Below are positions 23,680 to 32,347 of a stretch of 64,000 nucleotides of DNA, piece by piece. Position 1 is the first letter of the stretch, and each line of letters begins with the position of its first letter. The notes beneath the pieces were generated by a model. That model ran no database searches. It was given only the letters and a program-made list of their open reading frames with translations, and was not told the DNA's origin. Made by a program: the position numbers and the translations under genes. Source of the DNA: Gemmatimonadota bacterium (GTDB lineage Bacteria > Gemmatimonadota > Gemmatimonadetes > Longimicrobiales > Gaopeijiaceae); NCBI GenBank assembly GCA_026706635.1, contig JAPOYJ010000055.1:1-64000 (forward strand). The letters run 5' to 3'.

Positions 23680-24909
23680 ATGGCCAAACTACCTACCGGC
23701 GAGTTCGTCGCTCTCGTCGCGCTCCTGATGTCGCTCGTCGCGCTATCGATCGACGCGATGCTCCCGGCGCTCCCCGATATCGGCCGCGACCTGGGGGTCG
23801 CGCGACGCAACGACACGCAGCACGTCATCACGGCGATCTTCCTCGGGATCGCCCTCGGCCAGATCCTCTTTGGTCCGCTATCGGACCGTATCGGGCGCAG
23901 GCCGACGATCGCCGCAGGGCTGCTGACCTACATGGCGGGGTGCCTGGTGAGCATGCTGGCCTCCACATTTCCGATGATGATCGCTGGCCGCGTCCTGCAG
24001 GGGATAGGGGTCGCAGCGCCCAGGATCGTCACCATCGCCATGGTGCGCGACCGGTACGAAGGTCGGCAGATGGCGCGTCTGATGTCGCTGGCCATGTCGA
24101 TCTTCATCCTCGTGCCCACCGTCGCGCCGGCGCTCGGCCAGGCGATCCTCTGGATAGGGGACTGGCGCTCGATCTTCGCGGCCATCCTCTCCGTCGCCGC
24201 CCTTGCGCTGGCGTGGTTCTGGCTCCGACAGCCCGAGACGCTTCCCGCCGCCCGGCGGCTACCCCTGTCCTTCCTCGCCGTCGGCCGGGCCGCGCTCGAG
24301 GTGGTCCGATCGCGCGTGGCGCTCAGCTACACCCTCGCCACCGGATTCGTCTTCGCCCCATTCCTGGCGTACCTGAGCTCGTGCGAGCAGATACTTCGGG
24401 ACGTCTACGACGCCGGATCGCTCTTTGCGCTCTGGTTCGGAGTCCTGTCGCTGGCATTCGGGTGCGCCTCCCTGCTGAACGGACGGCTGGTGGTGGAGCA
24501 CGGGATGCGACGCCTCGCGCGGGCGGCCGCCCTGACGATGACCGTGGTGTCGGCGGCGTTCCTGGCGCTCTCCTTCGCCTTCGCGGGAGTGCCCGCCTTC
24601 TGGCTCATGATGGCGTACCTGCTCGCCGTCTTCTTCTGCATCGGGCTCCTCTTCGGGAATCTGAACGCCCTGGCGATGGCGCCATTGGGGCACATCGCAG
24701 GGGTGGGCGCAGCCGTCGTCGCCTCCCTCACGACCTTCATCGGACTACCGCTCGGAGCTCTCGTGGGTCAGAGCTTCGACGGGACGATGTACTGGCAGAC
24801 CGCCGCCTTCGCCCTGGCGGGCGCGGGGGTGCTCTGGGCTATCCGGCGGGCGGAGGGGTCGCGCCCGGCCTTGCGCCTACGTCCGCGGAAGCGCCGCGCC
24901 GGACGCTAG
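23680..24909 (+). CDS. Bcr/CflA-type MFS drug exporter
   Basis: 409 residues from the ATG at 23680, which has AGG at suitable distance (the ATG at 23674 is the alternative). Twelve membrane segments are visible. TM1 carries the DHA1 Bcr pattern LSIDAMLPALPDIGRDLGV, the loop 2-3 motif is GPLSDRIGRRPTIAAGLLTY, and TM5 has motif C-like VPTVAPALGQAILWIGDWRS. The Bcr/CflA branch exports bicyclomycin, chloramphenicol, sulfonamides or cysteine by proton antiport; the substrate here is not known. The stop TAG is the last three bases of a CTAG that opens a CTAG-element copy. Confidence 0.9.
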   Translation: MAKLPTGEFVALVALLMSLVALSIDAMLPALPDIGRDLGVARRNDTQHVITAIFLGIALGQILFGPLSDRIGRRPTIAAGLLTYMAGCLVSMLASTFPMMIAGRVLQGIGVAAPRIVTIAMVRDRYEGRQMARLMSLAMSIFILVPTVAPALGQAILWIGDWRSIFAAILSVAALALAWFWLRQPETLPAARRLPLSFLAVGRAALEVVRSRVALSYTLATGFVFAPFLAYLSSCEQILRDVYDAGSLFALWFGVLSLAFGCASLLNGRLVVEHGMRRLARAAALTMTVVSAAFLALSFAFAGVPAFWLMMAYLLAVFFCIGLLFGNLNALAMAPLGHIAGVGAAVVASLTTFIGLPLGALVGQSFDGTMYWQTAAFALAGAGVLWAIRRAEGSRPALRLRPRKRRAGR

Positions 24910-25016
24910 GAGTCCGCGGATGCAGCGCGCCTCCTGCCGCCAGAACTTTGTCCATGGGCTCCTAGGAGTCCGTGGATGAACCCTGGCGAGCACCGAGAGG
25001 CGCGAAGCGCCGGGCT
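24906..25016. repeat. CTAG element, two back-to-back partial copies
   Basis: CTAGGAGTCCGCGGATG at the bcr stop, then GCAGCGCGCCTCCTG, then TTTGTCCATGGGCTCCTAG and at once GAGTCCGTGGATGAACC with GAGCACCGAGAG and CGCGAAGCGC. The two partial copies share the central CTAG at 24953-24956, suggesting that one inserted into the end of the other. Confidence 0.7.
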
Positions 25017-25021
25017 GGCTG

Positions 25022-25576
25022 TTACGGCCAAAGCCACCCGAAGACGCCCCCGGTCAGGAGCGCGTAGATCAGCCCGTCGAGCATGTTGCGCGCGGTCGTG
25101 CCCCAGCTCTGCCCGAACCAGATCGAACGTATGGGAGCACCCAGGGCGTATCCCGCGAACGCGGTTATGCTCGCGTACCGGAAGACATCCATGTACTCGG
25201 CGCCGGGACCGTTCGCCATAGCCGCCACGTAGCCGGCGAAGATGCTCACGACGGCGCAGTAGAGGAACCAGAGCGTCATCTGCTTGGACATTCCCGTGCC
25301 AGGCGGCATCACGGAGAGCATCACCGAGGGGCCGCGCTCGGCCTTCGCGCGGAACTCCTCGCTCCCCATCTCCTTGACGCTGTCCGCCTTCGGGGCGACG
25401 TAGTCGCCGGGGGCGAGGTCGAAGCCGCGCAGCGCCTCCAGGAGGCCGTCCTCGTCGGGGGCCCGCTTGTAGTCGCGCGAGTGGTAGCCGAGCAGCATGT
25501 GGATGACCGTGCTGGCCGCGAAGGCGGCCGCCGCCGATAGCAGGACGGGAAGCCAGAGCGAGAGCGTGGGGACCAT
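25022..25576 (-). CDS. Four-helix hypothetical membrane protein
   Basis: 184 residues from the ATG at 25576. N-terminal membrane segment SLWLPVLLSAAAAFAASTVI; a soluble stretch with DLAPGDYVAPKADSVKEM and PSVMLSVMPPGTGMSKQM; then three more membrane segments (TLWFLYCAVVSIFAGYVAAM, VFRYASITAFAGYALGAPI, MLDGLIYALLTGGVFGWLWP). The conserved-looking core is the GTGMSKQM patch and the ARNMLDGLIYALLTGG end. No function was recognised. Frames starting further upstream exist but run through a repeat and a divergent gene and are not used. Confidence 0.75.
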   Translation of the reverse strand: MVPTLSLWLPVLLSAAAAFAASTVIHMLLGYHSRDYKRAPDEDGLLEALRGFDLAPGDYVAPKADSVKEMGSEEFRAKAERGPSVMLSVMPPGTGMSKQMTLWFLYCAVVSIFAGYVAAMANGPGAEYMDVFRYASITAFAGYALGAPIRSIWFGQSWGTTARNMLDGLIYALLTGGVFGWLWP

Positions 25577-25674
25577 GACGGGCTCCTTGGGCCGGAGGAG
25601 GGAGGGTTGCGTGCGGGGCCAAGGTACTGGCGGCGCGGTCGTGCGGAAAGGGGCGGCCCTGTCGGGTGCGGGGA

Positions 25675-25744
25675 GACGAGCGAAGCGGTCCAGAAGGGAT
25701 GCAGCGCGCCTCCTGCGGTGGGAGGTTTGTCCACGGGCTGCTAG
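25675..25744 (-). repeat. CTAG element, left-half copy
   Basis: Contains AGCGAAGCGGTCCAGAAGGG, ATGCAGCGCGCCTCC and GGGAGGTTTGTCCACGGGCT ending GCTAG at 25744. It lies 9 bases before the start of the pterin dehydratase gene and may supply part of its leader. Confidence 0.8.
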
Positions 25745-25753
25745 ATTGATCCC

Positions 25754-26098
25754 ATGAACGAGCTGGCGAGCAGGAGGTGCGAGGCGTGTCGCGCGGGGTC
25801 GCCCCCCGCCACCGATGCCGAACGTGCGGAGTACGGCAGGCTGGTCCCGGATTGGGAGATCGTGGAGAAGGGCGGCGTGCCCAGGCTCGAGCGGGTCTTC
25901 AAATTCGGCGACTTCGTCTCGGCGATCGCCTTCTCGAACCGGGTGGGCGAGATCGCCGAGGAGGAGGGACACCACCCGGCGATCCTCACCGAGTGGGGGC
26001 GCGTCACCGTCGCCTGGTGGACGCACAAGATCCGCAACCTGCATGTGAACGACTTCGTGATGGCGGCGAAGACCGACGGCCTCTACCCCTCCAGGTAG
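25754..26098 (+). CDS. phhB: Pterin-4a-carbinolamine dehydratase
   Basis: 114 residues. The PCD signature is complete: W in PDWEIVEKGGVPRLERVFKF, FSNRVGEIAEEEGHHPAILT with the catalytic EGHHP, and VAWWTHKIRNLHVNDFVMAA. The enzyme dehydrates 4a-hydroxy-tetrahydropterin, recycling the cofactor of aromatic amino acid hydroxylases; in bacteria lacking phenylalanine hydroxylase it is often linked to molybdopterin or folate metabolism. A Cys pair near the N-terminus (RRCEACRAGS) extends the usual start. No hydroxylase gene is nearby. Confidence 0.93.
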   Translation: MNELASRRCEACRAGSPPATDAERAEYGRLVPDWEIVEKGGVPRLERVFKFGDFVSAIAFSNRVGEIAEEEGHHPAILTEWGRVTVAWWTHKIRNLHVNDFVMAAKTDGLYPSR

Positions 26099-26186
26099 TC
26101 TGCACCCACCGCGCCCAGGGGCGTCGCGCCCGGGCGTCAGAGCGCGCCGCCACCCCCGGCGCCGAACGGCGCCTGCCCCCTCCGCG

Positions 26187-27728
26187 TCACCTTCCGTCCT
26201 CTTCCACTGCCGCCTCCGTGCCGCCAGCGACCATGCGCACGTGGGAGGTTTGTCCACGGGCTGCTAGGTCGTCCGCCGGCACCCAGTCGCCGCCAAGGGC
26301 GCGGTGCACCGCGAGGCGGGCCAGCGCCAGGTCGCGTGTCGAGGCCGCGAAGGCCGCCTCCACCCCCAGGAGCGCCCGCCGCGAGTCGAGGTAGTCCCCG
26401 TAGCTGGCGATCCCGCCCAGGTAGCGCTCCCGGAACAGGTCGGCGGAGGCCAGCGCCTCCTCCCGGCGCGACTCCAGGAGCGAGTGGCGCCTCCCCTCCT
26501 CGGTGAGGGCCGCGAGCGCCCCCTCGACCTCGTGCACCGCCGTCACCACGGTGCGACCGAAGGCGGCGGCCGCCTCCCTGAATCTGGCCTCGGCCAGGGC
26601 GATGTTCTTGCGTATGCGGCCGCCCTGGAAGATCGGCGCCGTGAGGTTCCCGACCAGATTCCGGAACCACTGGTCAACATCGAGGAGGCCATCGGTATCC
26701 GCAGACTGCAACCCGATGGTGCCCGCAAGCGACAGGTTGGGGAGCTGCTCCGCCCGACGCGCCCCGATCGCGAAGCGGGCCGCGTCGAGGCGCTGCCCGG
26801 CGGCCCGGACGTCGGGGCGCTGATAGAGGAGCGTGGCCGGCAGTCCAGCCGCCACCGGGTCGGCCGTCACCGTCGGCTGGGTCGCCGCGGGCAGGAGGGC
26901 TAGCAGATCGTCGCGGTAGCCGCCCAGGAGCACGGCGAGGCGACCCTCGGCGTGCACCAGCATCGTCCTGAGCTGCGGCAGCCCGGCCTGGGCGCTCCGC
27001 ACATCGACGCGCAGGGCGCGCAGCTCGAGCGAGCTCGCCAGCCCGCTCTCGTACCGCTCCTCGGCCATCGCCTCGCGCTCCCCGAGCACCACGACCAGCT
27101 CCTCGGCCAACGACACTTGGCGGCGCAGATCGGCGATCTCGAAGTAGGTGGCGATCGCGGTCGCGAGCACCCCGATGCGGGCGGCGTGGTAGTCCGACTC
27201 GGTGGCGAGGTACTGGGCACCAGCCGCGGCGGCGTCGTTGCGCGCGCGACCCCAGAAGTCGATCTCGTAGGCGAAGTCGACGCCCAGCGAGTAGGTCGTC
27301 ACCCCGAGCCGCTCCGGAGGCTCAACGCCTTCGGGCAGGAACTCCCCGATCTGCTGGCCAAAGCCCGTGTTGCCCGGCGTGTCCTGGTCGGAGGCTGTTC
27401 CGGTCACCTGTAGCGCAGGCATCAGACGTGCCCGCGCGATCCCCGCCTGGGCCCTGGCCTGCTGCACCCGTGCGACCGCCATCCCGAGGTCGAAGTTGGA
27501 GGCAAGCACCGAGTCGACCACCTCGTTCAGCGCGGAGTCGCCAAAGCCCTCCCACCAGCGCCGCGCATCGTAGTCGTCGGCGAGCTCGCTCCCCGCAAAG
27601 GAGCTCGGCATCTCCACAACCGCCTCGGGAACCGAGGGAGCCGGGGTGAAGGAGCATGCGAGGAGCAGAGGGACGACCGCCGCGGTCATCGCCGCAGGCG
27701 GTCCACGGAGCGTTCTGGAGGTGGCCAT
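26187..27728 (-). CDS. NodT-family outer membrane efflux lipoprotein
   Basis: 513 residues from the ATG at 27728 (27734 and 27761 are alternatives). Lipobox VVPLLLACSF, then the RND outer-membrane factor pattern DARRWWEGFGDSALNEVVDS, LGMAVARVQQARAQAGIARA, DFAYEIDFWGRARNDAAAA, RPDVRAAGQRLDAARFAIGA, FQGGRIRKNIALAEARFREA. It should form a lipid-anchored trimeric channel for an RND or ABC pump; no adaptor or pump gene is adjacent. The last 20 or so residues (LAARGQTSH and on) are encoded by a CTAG-element end at 26241-26267, so the native C-terminus has been replaced. Confidence 0.9.
   Translation of the reverse strand: MATSRTLRGPPAAMTAAVVPLLLACSFTPAPSVPEAVVEMPSSFAGSELADDYDARRWWEGFGDSALNEVVDSVLASNFDLGMAVARVQQARAQAGIARARLMPALQVTGTASDQDTPGNTGFGQQIGEFLPEGVEPPERLGVTTYSLGVDFAYEIDFWGRARNDAAAAGAQYLATESDYHAARIGVLATAIATYFEIADLRRQVSLAEELVVVLGEREAMAEERYESGLASSLELRALRVDVRSAQAGLPQLRTMLVHAEGRLAVLLGGYRDDLLALLPAATQPTVTADPVAAGLPATLLYQRPDVRAAGQRLDAARFAIGARRAEQLPNLSLAGTIGLQSADTDGLLDVDQWFRNLVGNLTAPIFQGGRIRKNIALAEARFREAAAAFGRTVVTAVHEVEGALAALTEEGRRHSLLESRREEALASADLFRERYLGGIASYGDYLDSRRALLGVEAAFAASTRDLALARLAVHRALGGDWVPADDLAARGQTSHVRMVAGGTEAAVEEDGR
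26241..26267 (-). repeat. CTAG element end inside the NodT gene
   Basis: GTGGGAGGTTTGTCCACGGG then CTGCTAG, the left terminal inverted repeat. On the coding strand it reads CTAGCAGCCCGTGGACAAAC and supplies LAARGQTSH near the C-terminus of the outer membrane factor. Confidence 0.85.
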
Positions 27729-27738
27729 CCCCATGAGC

Positions 27739-28911
27739 CTATCCACGAGGCGCACGCCCACGCAAGGACGAGGACGAGGAGGCGGCGACCACCCCGCGCA
27801 CGGCCCGCTCCAGCCGCTCGACCGTACGGTCCACGTTCAGCAGCTTGTCGAGCCCGAAGAGGCCCACCCGAAATGTCGCCATCCCCTCCGGCTCGCCGCA
27901 CCTGAGCGGGACCCCCGGCGCGATCCGCACCCCGAACTCGGCGAAGAGGCTGCCATCGTGGATCGACGGGTCGTCGGTGTGGTGGACGACCACCGACGCC
28001 GCCCCGAAGCCGGGCGCCGCCACGCTCCTGAAGCCGCTCCCGGAGATCACCTGGCGCACCCGCCGCCCGAGCTCCAGCTGTCTCTCGGCGCATTCGCCGA
28101 GGCCTATTGCCTCGGTCTCAACCATTGATCTTGACAGAATCTCCAGGGAATCTGTCGGCATAGTGGCGTGGTAGGCGTGGGCGCCGGCCTCGTACCTCTC
28201 CATGATCCAGAGCCACTGGCTCAGGCCGCAGCTGAAGGCTGTGTCGGCCTTCGGGTCCACCCGTCTGGCCGCCCGCTCGGAGAGCATCACCAGCCCGGCG
28301 CACGGAGGGCTGCTCCAGCTCTTCTGCGGGGCGCTGATCAGCACGTCGACGCCGAGCTCGCGCATGTCCACCCACGACGCTCCGGAGGCGACGCAGTCGA
28401 GGACGAAGAGAGCGCCGGCGGAGCGCGCGGCTGCGCCGACCTCGCGAAGGTAGCCGTCGGGCAGGAGGATTCCCGATGCGGTCTCGACGTGGGGAGCGAA
28501 GACGACCTCGATCTCGGCCTCGCGGATCGCCGTCGCCACCTCGCCCACTGGCGACGGGGCGAAGCTCGGGGCGGCACCCCCGTCGATCGGACGGGCCCTC
28601 AGCACGGTCTCGCCGGCCGGGATCGAGCCCGCCTCGAAGATCTGCGTCCACCGGTAGCTGAACCAGCCATTCCGGACGACGAGACAGCGCCTGCCGGTCC
28701 CGAACTGCCGCGCCACGGCCTCCATGGCGTAGGTGCCCCCGCCTGGGACTACCGCGACCCGGTCGGCGCCGTACACCCCCTTCAGAGTCGCCGACAGCCT
28801 CCGCATGACGCGGCGGAAGCTGCCCGACATGTGGTTCAGAGCCCTATCGTTGTAGACGACGGAGTACTCCAGCAGCCTGGCGGCCTCCGCCGAAGACGAG
28901 CTGTCAGTCAT
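27739..28911 (-). CDS. Class V PLP aminotransferase (AGXT-like)
   Basis: 390 residues. The ATG at 28911 follows GGGGAGG at 6 bases. Fold-type I, class V: VVPGGGTYAMEAVARQF near the cofactor phosphate, FVLDCVASGASWVDMRELG with the PLP-ring Asp, and VLISAPQKSWSSPPCAG with the Schiff-base Lys. The overall pattern matches alanine-glyoxylate / serine-pyruvate-type transaminases. The amino donor cannot be decided from sequence. The gene is upstream of, and on the same strand as, the NodT gene, with about 10 bases between them, but a functional link is not obvious. Confidence 0.85.
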   Translation of the reverse strand: MTDSSSSAEAARLLEYSVVYNDRALNHMSGSFRRVMRRLSATLKGVYGADRVAVVPGGGTYAMEAVARQFGTGRRCLVVRNGWFSYRWTQIFEAGSIPAGETVLRARPIDGGAAPSFAPSPVGEVATAIREAEIEVVFAPHVETASGILLPDGYLREVGAAARSAGALFVLDCVASGASWVDMRELGVDVLISAPQKSWSSPPCAGLVMLSERAARRVDPKADTAFSCGLSQWLWIMERYEAGAHAYHATMPTDSLEILSRSMVETEAIGLGECAERQLELGRRVRQVISGSGFRSVAAPGFGAASVVVHHTDDPSIHDGSLFAEFGVRIAPGVPLRCGEPEGMATFRVGLFGLDKLLNVDRTVERLERAVRGVVAASSSSSLRGRAPRG

Positions 28912-28941
28912 GCGCACCTCCCCATGGAATCGCGTCCCGAG

Positions 28942-28982
28942 TACGTTAGCAGTCCTGGGTAATCTCGCCCGAGCACCGAGAG
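28942..28982 (-). repeat. CTAG element, short right-end copy
   Basis: GTTAGCAGTCCTGGGTAATC then TCGCCCGAGCACCGAGAGG. The element ends only four bases before the ATG of the glutaminyl cyclase gene; its GAGAGG is at the right distance to act as that gene's ribosome site. Confidence 0.65.
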
Positions 28983-28986
28983 GAAA

Positions 28987-29769
28987 ATGAAGAAGAACAT
29001 CTCGGCACCGGCGCTCGTCGTCCTGGCAGCCCTCGCAGCCTCCTGCGACCGCTCATCCGTGGCGGAGCTGGAGTACGTGGTGGAGCGGACGCTGCCGCAC
29101 GACTCGACGGCGTACACCCAGGGGCTGCTACTCCACGACGGCTCCCTCTTCGAGAGCACCGGCCAGTACGGCCGCTCGAGCCTGCGGAGGGTCGCGATCG
29201 CCACGGGGCGCGTCCTGGCCCGTCACGACCTGGCGGACGACCACTTCGGCGAGGGGCTGGCGCTGGTGGGCGACCGCCTCGTCCAGCTGACCTGGAAGGC
29301 GGGTCTGGCCTTCGTCTACGAGCTCGCGACGCTGGCGCCCGTCGACACCTTCACCTACGAAGGCGAAGGGTGGGGGCTCTGCCACGACGGCGAGCGGCTG
29401 GTCATGTCCGACGGGAGCAGCTCCCTCGATATGCGCGACCCGGCGACCTTCGAGCTCACCGGTTCGCTCAGGGTCACTCGCGATGGGTACTCGGTGGCTG
29501 GCCTGAACGAGCTCGAGTGCGTGGACGGCCACGTCTTCGCCAACATCTACCAGTCGCACGAGATCGTGCGCATCGAGATGGCGACCGGCAAGGTGACGGG
29601 AGTGATCGACGCCTACTCGCTCGGCCTGCGGGCCGGCCGTCCCGCAGACGCGGACGCGGTGCTGAACGGCATCGCCTACGACGGCGAGTCGGGCGCCTTC
29701 TACCTGACCGGCAAGCACTGGCCGCATCTGTTCGAGGTCGCGATCGAGGGCCACCCCCCGGAGCGCTAG
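28987..29769 (+). CDS. Glutaminyl-peptide cyclotransferase (plant-type)
   Basis: 260 residues. Lipoprotein signal (SAPALVVLAALAASCD), then a five-bladed beta-propeller of the plant/bacterial glutaminyl cyclase family: DSTAYTQGLLLHDGSLFEST, GQYGRSSLRRV, DDHFGEGLALVGDRLVQLTW, TYEGEGWGLCHDGERLVMSD, LNELECVDGHVFANIYQSHE and LNGIAYDGESGAFYLTGKHW. It converts N-terminal Gln of exported proteins or peptides to pyroglutamate in the periplasm, protecting them from aminopeptidases. The probable ribosome site lies inside the CTAG-element copy just upstream. It ends two bases before the convergent rho gene. Confidence 0.92.
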   Translation: MKKNISAPALVVLAALAASCDRSSVAELEYVVERTLPHDSTAYTQGLLLHDGSLFESTGQYGRSSLRRVAIATGRVLARHDLADDHFGEGLALVGDRLVQLTWKAGLAFVYELATLAPVDTFTYEGEGWGLCHDGERLVMSDGSSSLDMRDPATFELTGSLRVTRDGYSVAGLNELECVDGHVFANIYQSHEIVRIEMATGKVTGVIDAYSLGLRAGRPADADAVLNGIAYDGESGAFYLTGKHWPHLFEVAIEGHPPER

Positions 29770-29770
29770 C

Positions 29771-31024
29771 CTAAACCCCCTGCGCCATCGCACGCAGAAA
29801 CTCGTCGTTGGTGGAGTGCCCGCTCAGCCGGTCGATTACGAATTGAACCGCGTCGGCCGGCGGCATCTCGCCCAGGAAGCGGCGGAGCAGGAAGACCCGG
29901 TTGAGCTCCCTCTGCGTCAGGAGGAGCTCCTCGCGCCGCGTGCCGGACCGGTCGAGATCGATCGCCGGAAAGATGCGCGAGTCCGCGATCTGGCGGTCCA
30001 GCACCAGCTCCATGTTCCCGGTGCCCTTGAACTCCTCGAAGATCACCTCGTCCATGCGGCTCCCGGTCTCGACGAGCGCGGTCGCGACGATCGTGAGCGA
30101 GCCCCCGTGCTCCAGGTGGCGGGCCGAGCCGAAGAAGCGCTTGGGGAGCGCCAGCGAGTTCGCCTCGACACCTCCGGAGAGAACCCGGCCGGAGTGGGGC
30201 GCCAGCCGGTTGTATGCGCGGGCGAGGCGCGTGATCGAGTCGAGGAGGATTACGGCGTCGGTCCCCATCTCGACGCTGCGCTTGGCCTTCTCCAGCACGA
30301 TCTCGGCGACCTGGCGGTGCCGGGTGGCCGGTTCGTCGAAGGTGGAGGCGACCACCTCGCCGCGCGTGGCGGCCTGCATCTCGGATACCTCCTCGGGGCG
30401 CTCGTCCACCAGCAGGACGTAGAGCTCCACCTCCGGGTGGTTCACCGAGATCGATCGCGCCATGTTCCTGAGCAGCGTCGTCTTCCCCGCTCTGGGGGGC
30501 GAGACGATCAGCCCCCTCTGCCCCTTCCCCACCGGTGCGACCAGATCGATGATCCGCATCGCCACATCGCCGCCGGGGACCTCGAGGGCGATCCGGTCCA
30601 CTGGGTAGCTGGGCCGCATCGAGTCGAAGCTCGGGCGGGCGCGGGCGGCATCGATCGGCATCCCGTTGACGCGGTCCACGGTGGCGAGCGAGAGGTACCT
30701 GCCGCCTCTCCGGGGCGGCCGAACCTCTCCAGCCAGGCGGTCGCCCCTGCGCAGCGCAAGCGACTGGACCTGGCCCTTCGCGACCCAGGGATCGGCGGGG
30801 TCGGGCGCGTAGCGCCATTCGGGCGATCGCAGGAATCCCTGCCCGTCGGGGAGCAGATCGAGCACGCCTTCGGCCCTGGGGGCCTCGCCCCGACGCTCCA
30901 GCCCCCTGCAGATGGCAAATAGCAGATCGTGCTTGCGGAGGCCGGGGCGGCGCGGGATCTTCAGCTCTTCCGCGCAGACGTGCAGCTCGGCTAGCGACCT
31001 ACCCTTGAGTTCGGCGAATTCCAT
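29771..31024 (-). CDS. rho: Transcription termination factor Rho
   Basis: 417 residues from the ATG at 31024. N-terminal Rho_N helix bundle (LKGRSLAELHVCAEELKIPR), the cold-shock-like RNA-binding OB fold (EGVLDLLPDGQGFLRSPEW), then the hexameric ATPase with P-loop SPPRAGKTTLL (Lys181, the same position as in E. coli), VLLVDERPEEVSEM, VILLDSITRLARAYN, the Q-loop region GRVLSGGVEANSL and LTIVATALVETGSRMDEVIF. It is standard length, with no long insertion in the N-terminal domain. Rho translocates on untranslated RNA and stops transcription. A functional Rho fits the scarcity of U-tract terminators seen here. Confidence 0.97.
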   Translation of the reverse strand: MEFAELKGRSLAELHVCAEELKIPRRPGLRKHDLLFAICRGLERRGEAPRAEGVLDLLPDGQGFLRSPEWRYAPDPADPWVAKGQVQSLALRRGDRLAGEVRPPRRGGRYLSLATVDRVNGMPIDAARARPSFDSMRPSYPVDRIALEVPGGDVAMRIIDLVAPVGKGQRGLIVSPPRAGKTTLLRNMARSISVNHPEVELYVLLVDERPEEVSEMQAATRGEVVASTFDEPATRHRQVAEIVLEKAKRSVEMGTDAVILLDSITRLARAYNRLAPHSGRVLSGGVEANSLALPKRFFGSARHLEHGGSLTIVATALVETGSRMDEVIFEEFKGTGNMELVLDRQIADSRIFPAIDLDRSGTRREELLLTQRELNRVFLLRRFLGEMPPADAVQFVIDRLSGHSTNDEFLRAMAQGV

Positions 31025-31147
31025 CCAGAGACACCGCCGGGGATCTGCGAACGAAGGCGCGACGCCGGAGCGCTCACCTCGAAAAGGGAGACGGGGGTGC
31101 CAGCGCACGACCTCCTCCCACACGTCGATAGAATCGCGAGGATAGCG

Positions 31148-32347
31148 ATGGAGGTCAAGGCACGTCGGCCAGCGGGGGTCGCTCCGGCGGATACTCCGAC
31201 GGTGGGCGAGGGCCACGATCATGCCAGCCCACCCTGGGACGACCTCCTGGATCGCCACTCGATCGTGCGGGCGGGCAGCCACCTCGTGGTGCGCGGAGCC
31301 GTTCGGGGAGCGCTCCCCAGCGGAGCCGAGGAGGAGATTCGCCGGTGGGGCGACCAGATCGAGATCTCGCCTGCGGGCGACGTCACCGAGGTCGTCGGGA
31401 TGAGGCGCTGGGGCGATACGCCACCCGACCGGCTCTGGCTGCACCTGGCGCTCTTCCTCGCGGCGCTGGCGAGCGCCGTCGTCGCCGGTGGCTTCCTCCA
31501 GGGCGTGGACCTCCTGGACACCCGCTTCGTCCAGATCGGCGGCGCCTACCTGCCAATGCCCACCGGCGTCCGGCTGGGAGAGATCGCCTTGGGACTTCCC
31601 TTCGCCCTTGCCTTCCTCGCCGTCCTCCTCGGCCACGAGATGGGACACTACCTGATCGCCCGACGCCACGGCGTCGCCGTCTCGCTCCCGTACTTCATCC
31701 CATTCCCGCCGTACTTTTCGATCGTGGGGACGCTCGGGGCCTTCATCAGGATCAGGAGTCCGGTCATCCGCCGCGCCGTGCTCTTCGACATCGGAATTGC
31801 GGGGCCGATCGCCAGCTTCCTCCTCTCGCTCCCCCTCCTCTTCGTGGGACTCCGCCTCTCGGAGCCGCTTCACCTCGTCGACCCCGGCATCTACCCCTTC
31901 ATCGTGCACTTCGCGGGCGAGCCGATCCGGATCGGGAGCAGCCTCGCCCTCCAGCTGGCCGCCGCCCTCTCGGTCCCCGGCTTCGAGCCCGGCTCCGCCG
32001 TCATCCTGCACCCGCTCGCCTTCGCGGGGTGGCTCGGGATCTTCGTCACCGCGCTGAATCTGATCCCGCTTGCGCAGCTAGACGGCGGGCACATCCTCTA
32101 CGCTGTCCGTGGCAGAGCGGAGCATGGCTTCGGAGTGGCGCTGATCGCCGCGCTCGCGGCTCTGGGGTTCGTCTGGTGGGGATGGTGGCTCTGGGGGGCG
32201 GTGGCGCTCCTCCTGGGGCGGGGACGGATCTCGCACCCTCCCGTCCTCGCCGCGTGGCTCCCGGTTGGCAGGGGCAGGACGCTCCTGGCGTGGGGGGCAC
32301 TGGCGCTTCTCGCGCTGACCTTCTCGCCCGCTCCCCTCCAGTTTTAG
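31148..32347 (+). CDS. Site-2-protease-type M50 membrane metalloprotease
   Basis: 399 residues; the start at 31148 has GAGG 7 bases upstream. The soluble front part (about 90 residues) is followed by 6-8 membrane segments. Zinc ligands are in VLLGHEMGHYLIARRHGV (His163, His167, Glu164) and the third ligand Asp in LIPLAQLDGGHILYAV. The order resembles the FtsH-extracellular-protease-like S2P branch (EGY1 type) rather than RseP, because no PDZ domain lies between the motifs. It cleaves substrates within the membrane; targets are unknown. Its stop TAG is part of the CTAG that begins the element at 32345. Confidence 0.9.
   Translation: MEVKARRPAGVAPADTPTVGEGHDHASPPWDDLLDRHSIVRAGSHLVVRGAVRGALPSGAEEEIRRWGDQIEISPAGDVTEVVGMRRWGDTPPDRLWLHLALFLAALASAVVAGGFLQGVDLLDTRFVQIGGAYLPMPTGVRLGEIALGLPFALAFLAVLLGHEMGHYLIARRHGVAVSLPYFIPFPPYFSIVGTLGAFIRIRSPVIRRAVLFDIGIAGPIASFLLSLPLLFVGLRLSEPLHLVDPGIYPFIVHFAGEPIRIGSSLALQLAAALSVPGFEPGSAVILHPLAFAGWLGIFVTALNLIPLAQLDGGHILYAVRGRAEHGFGVALIAALAALGFVWWGWWLWGAVALLLGRGRISHPPVLAAWLPVGRGRTLLAWGALALLALTFSPAPLQF

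Noticed and set aside
25577-26257. N-terminal extension of the four-helix membrane protein
   Set aside because: The open frame upstream of 25576 runs antisense through the pterin dehydratase gene and a CTAG element.
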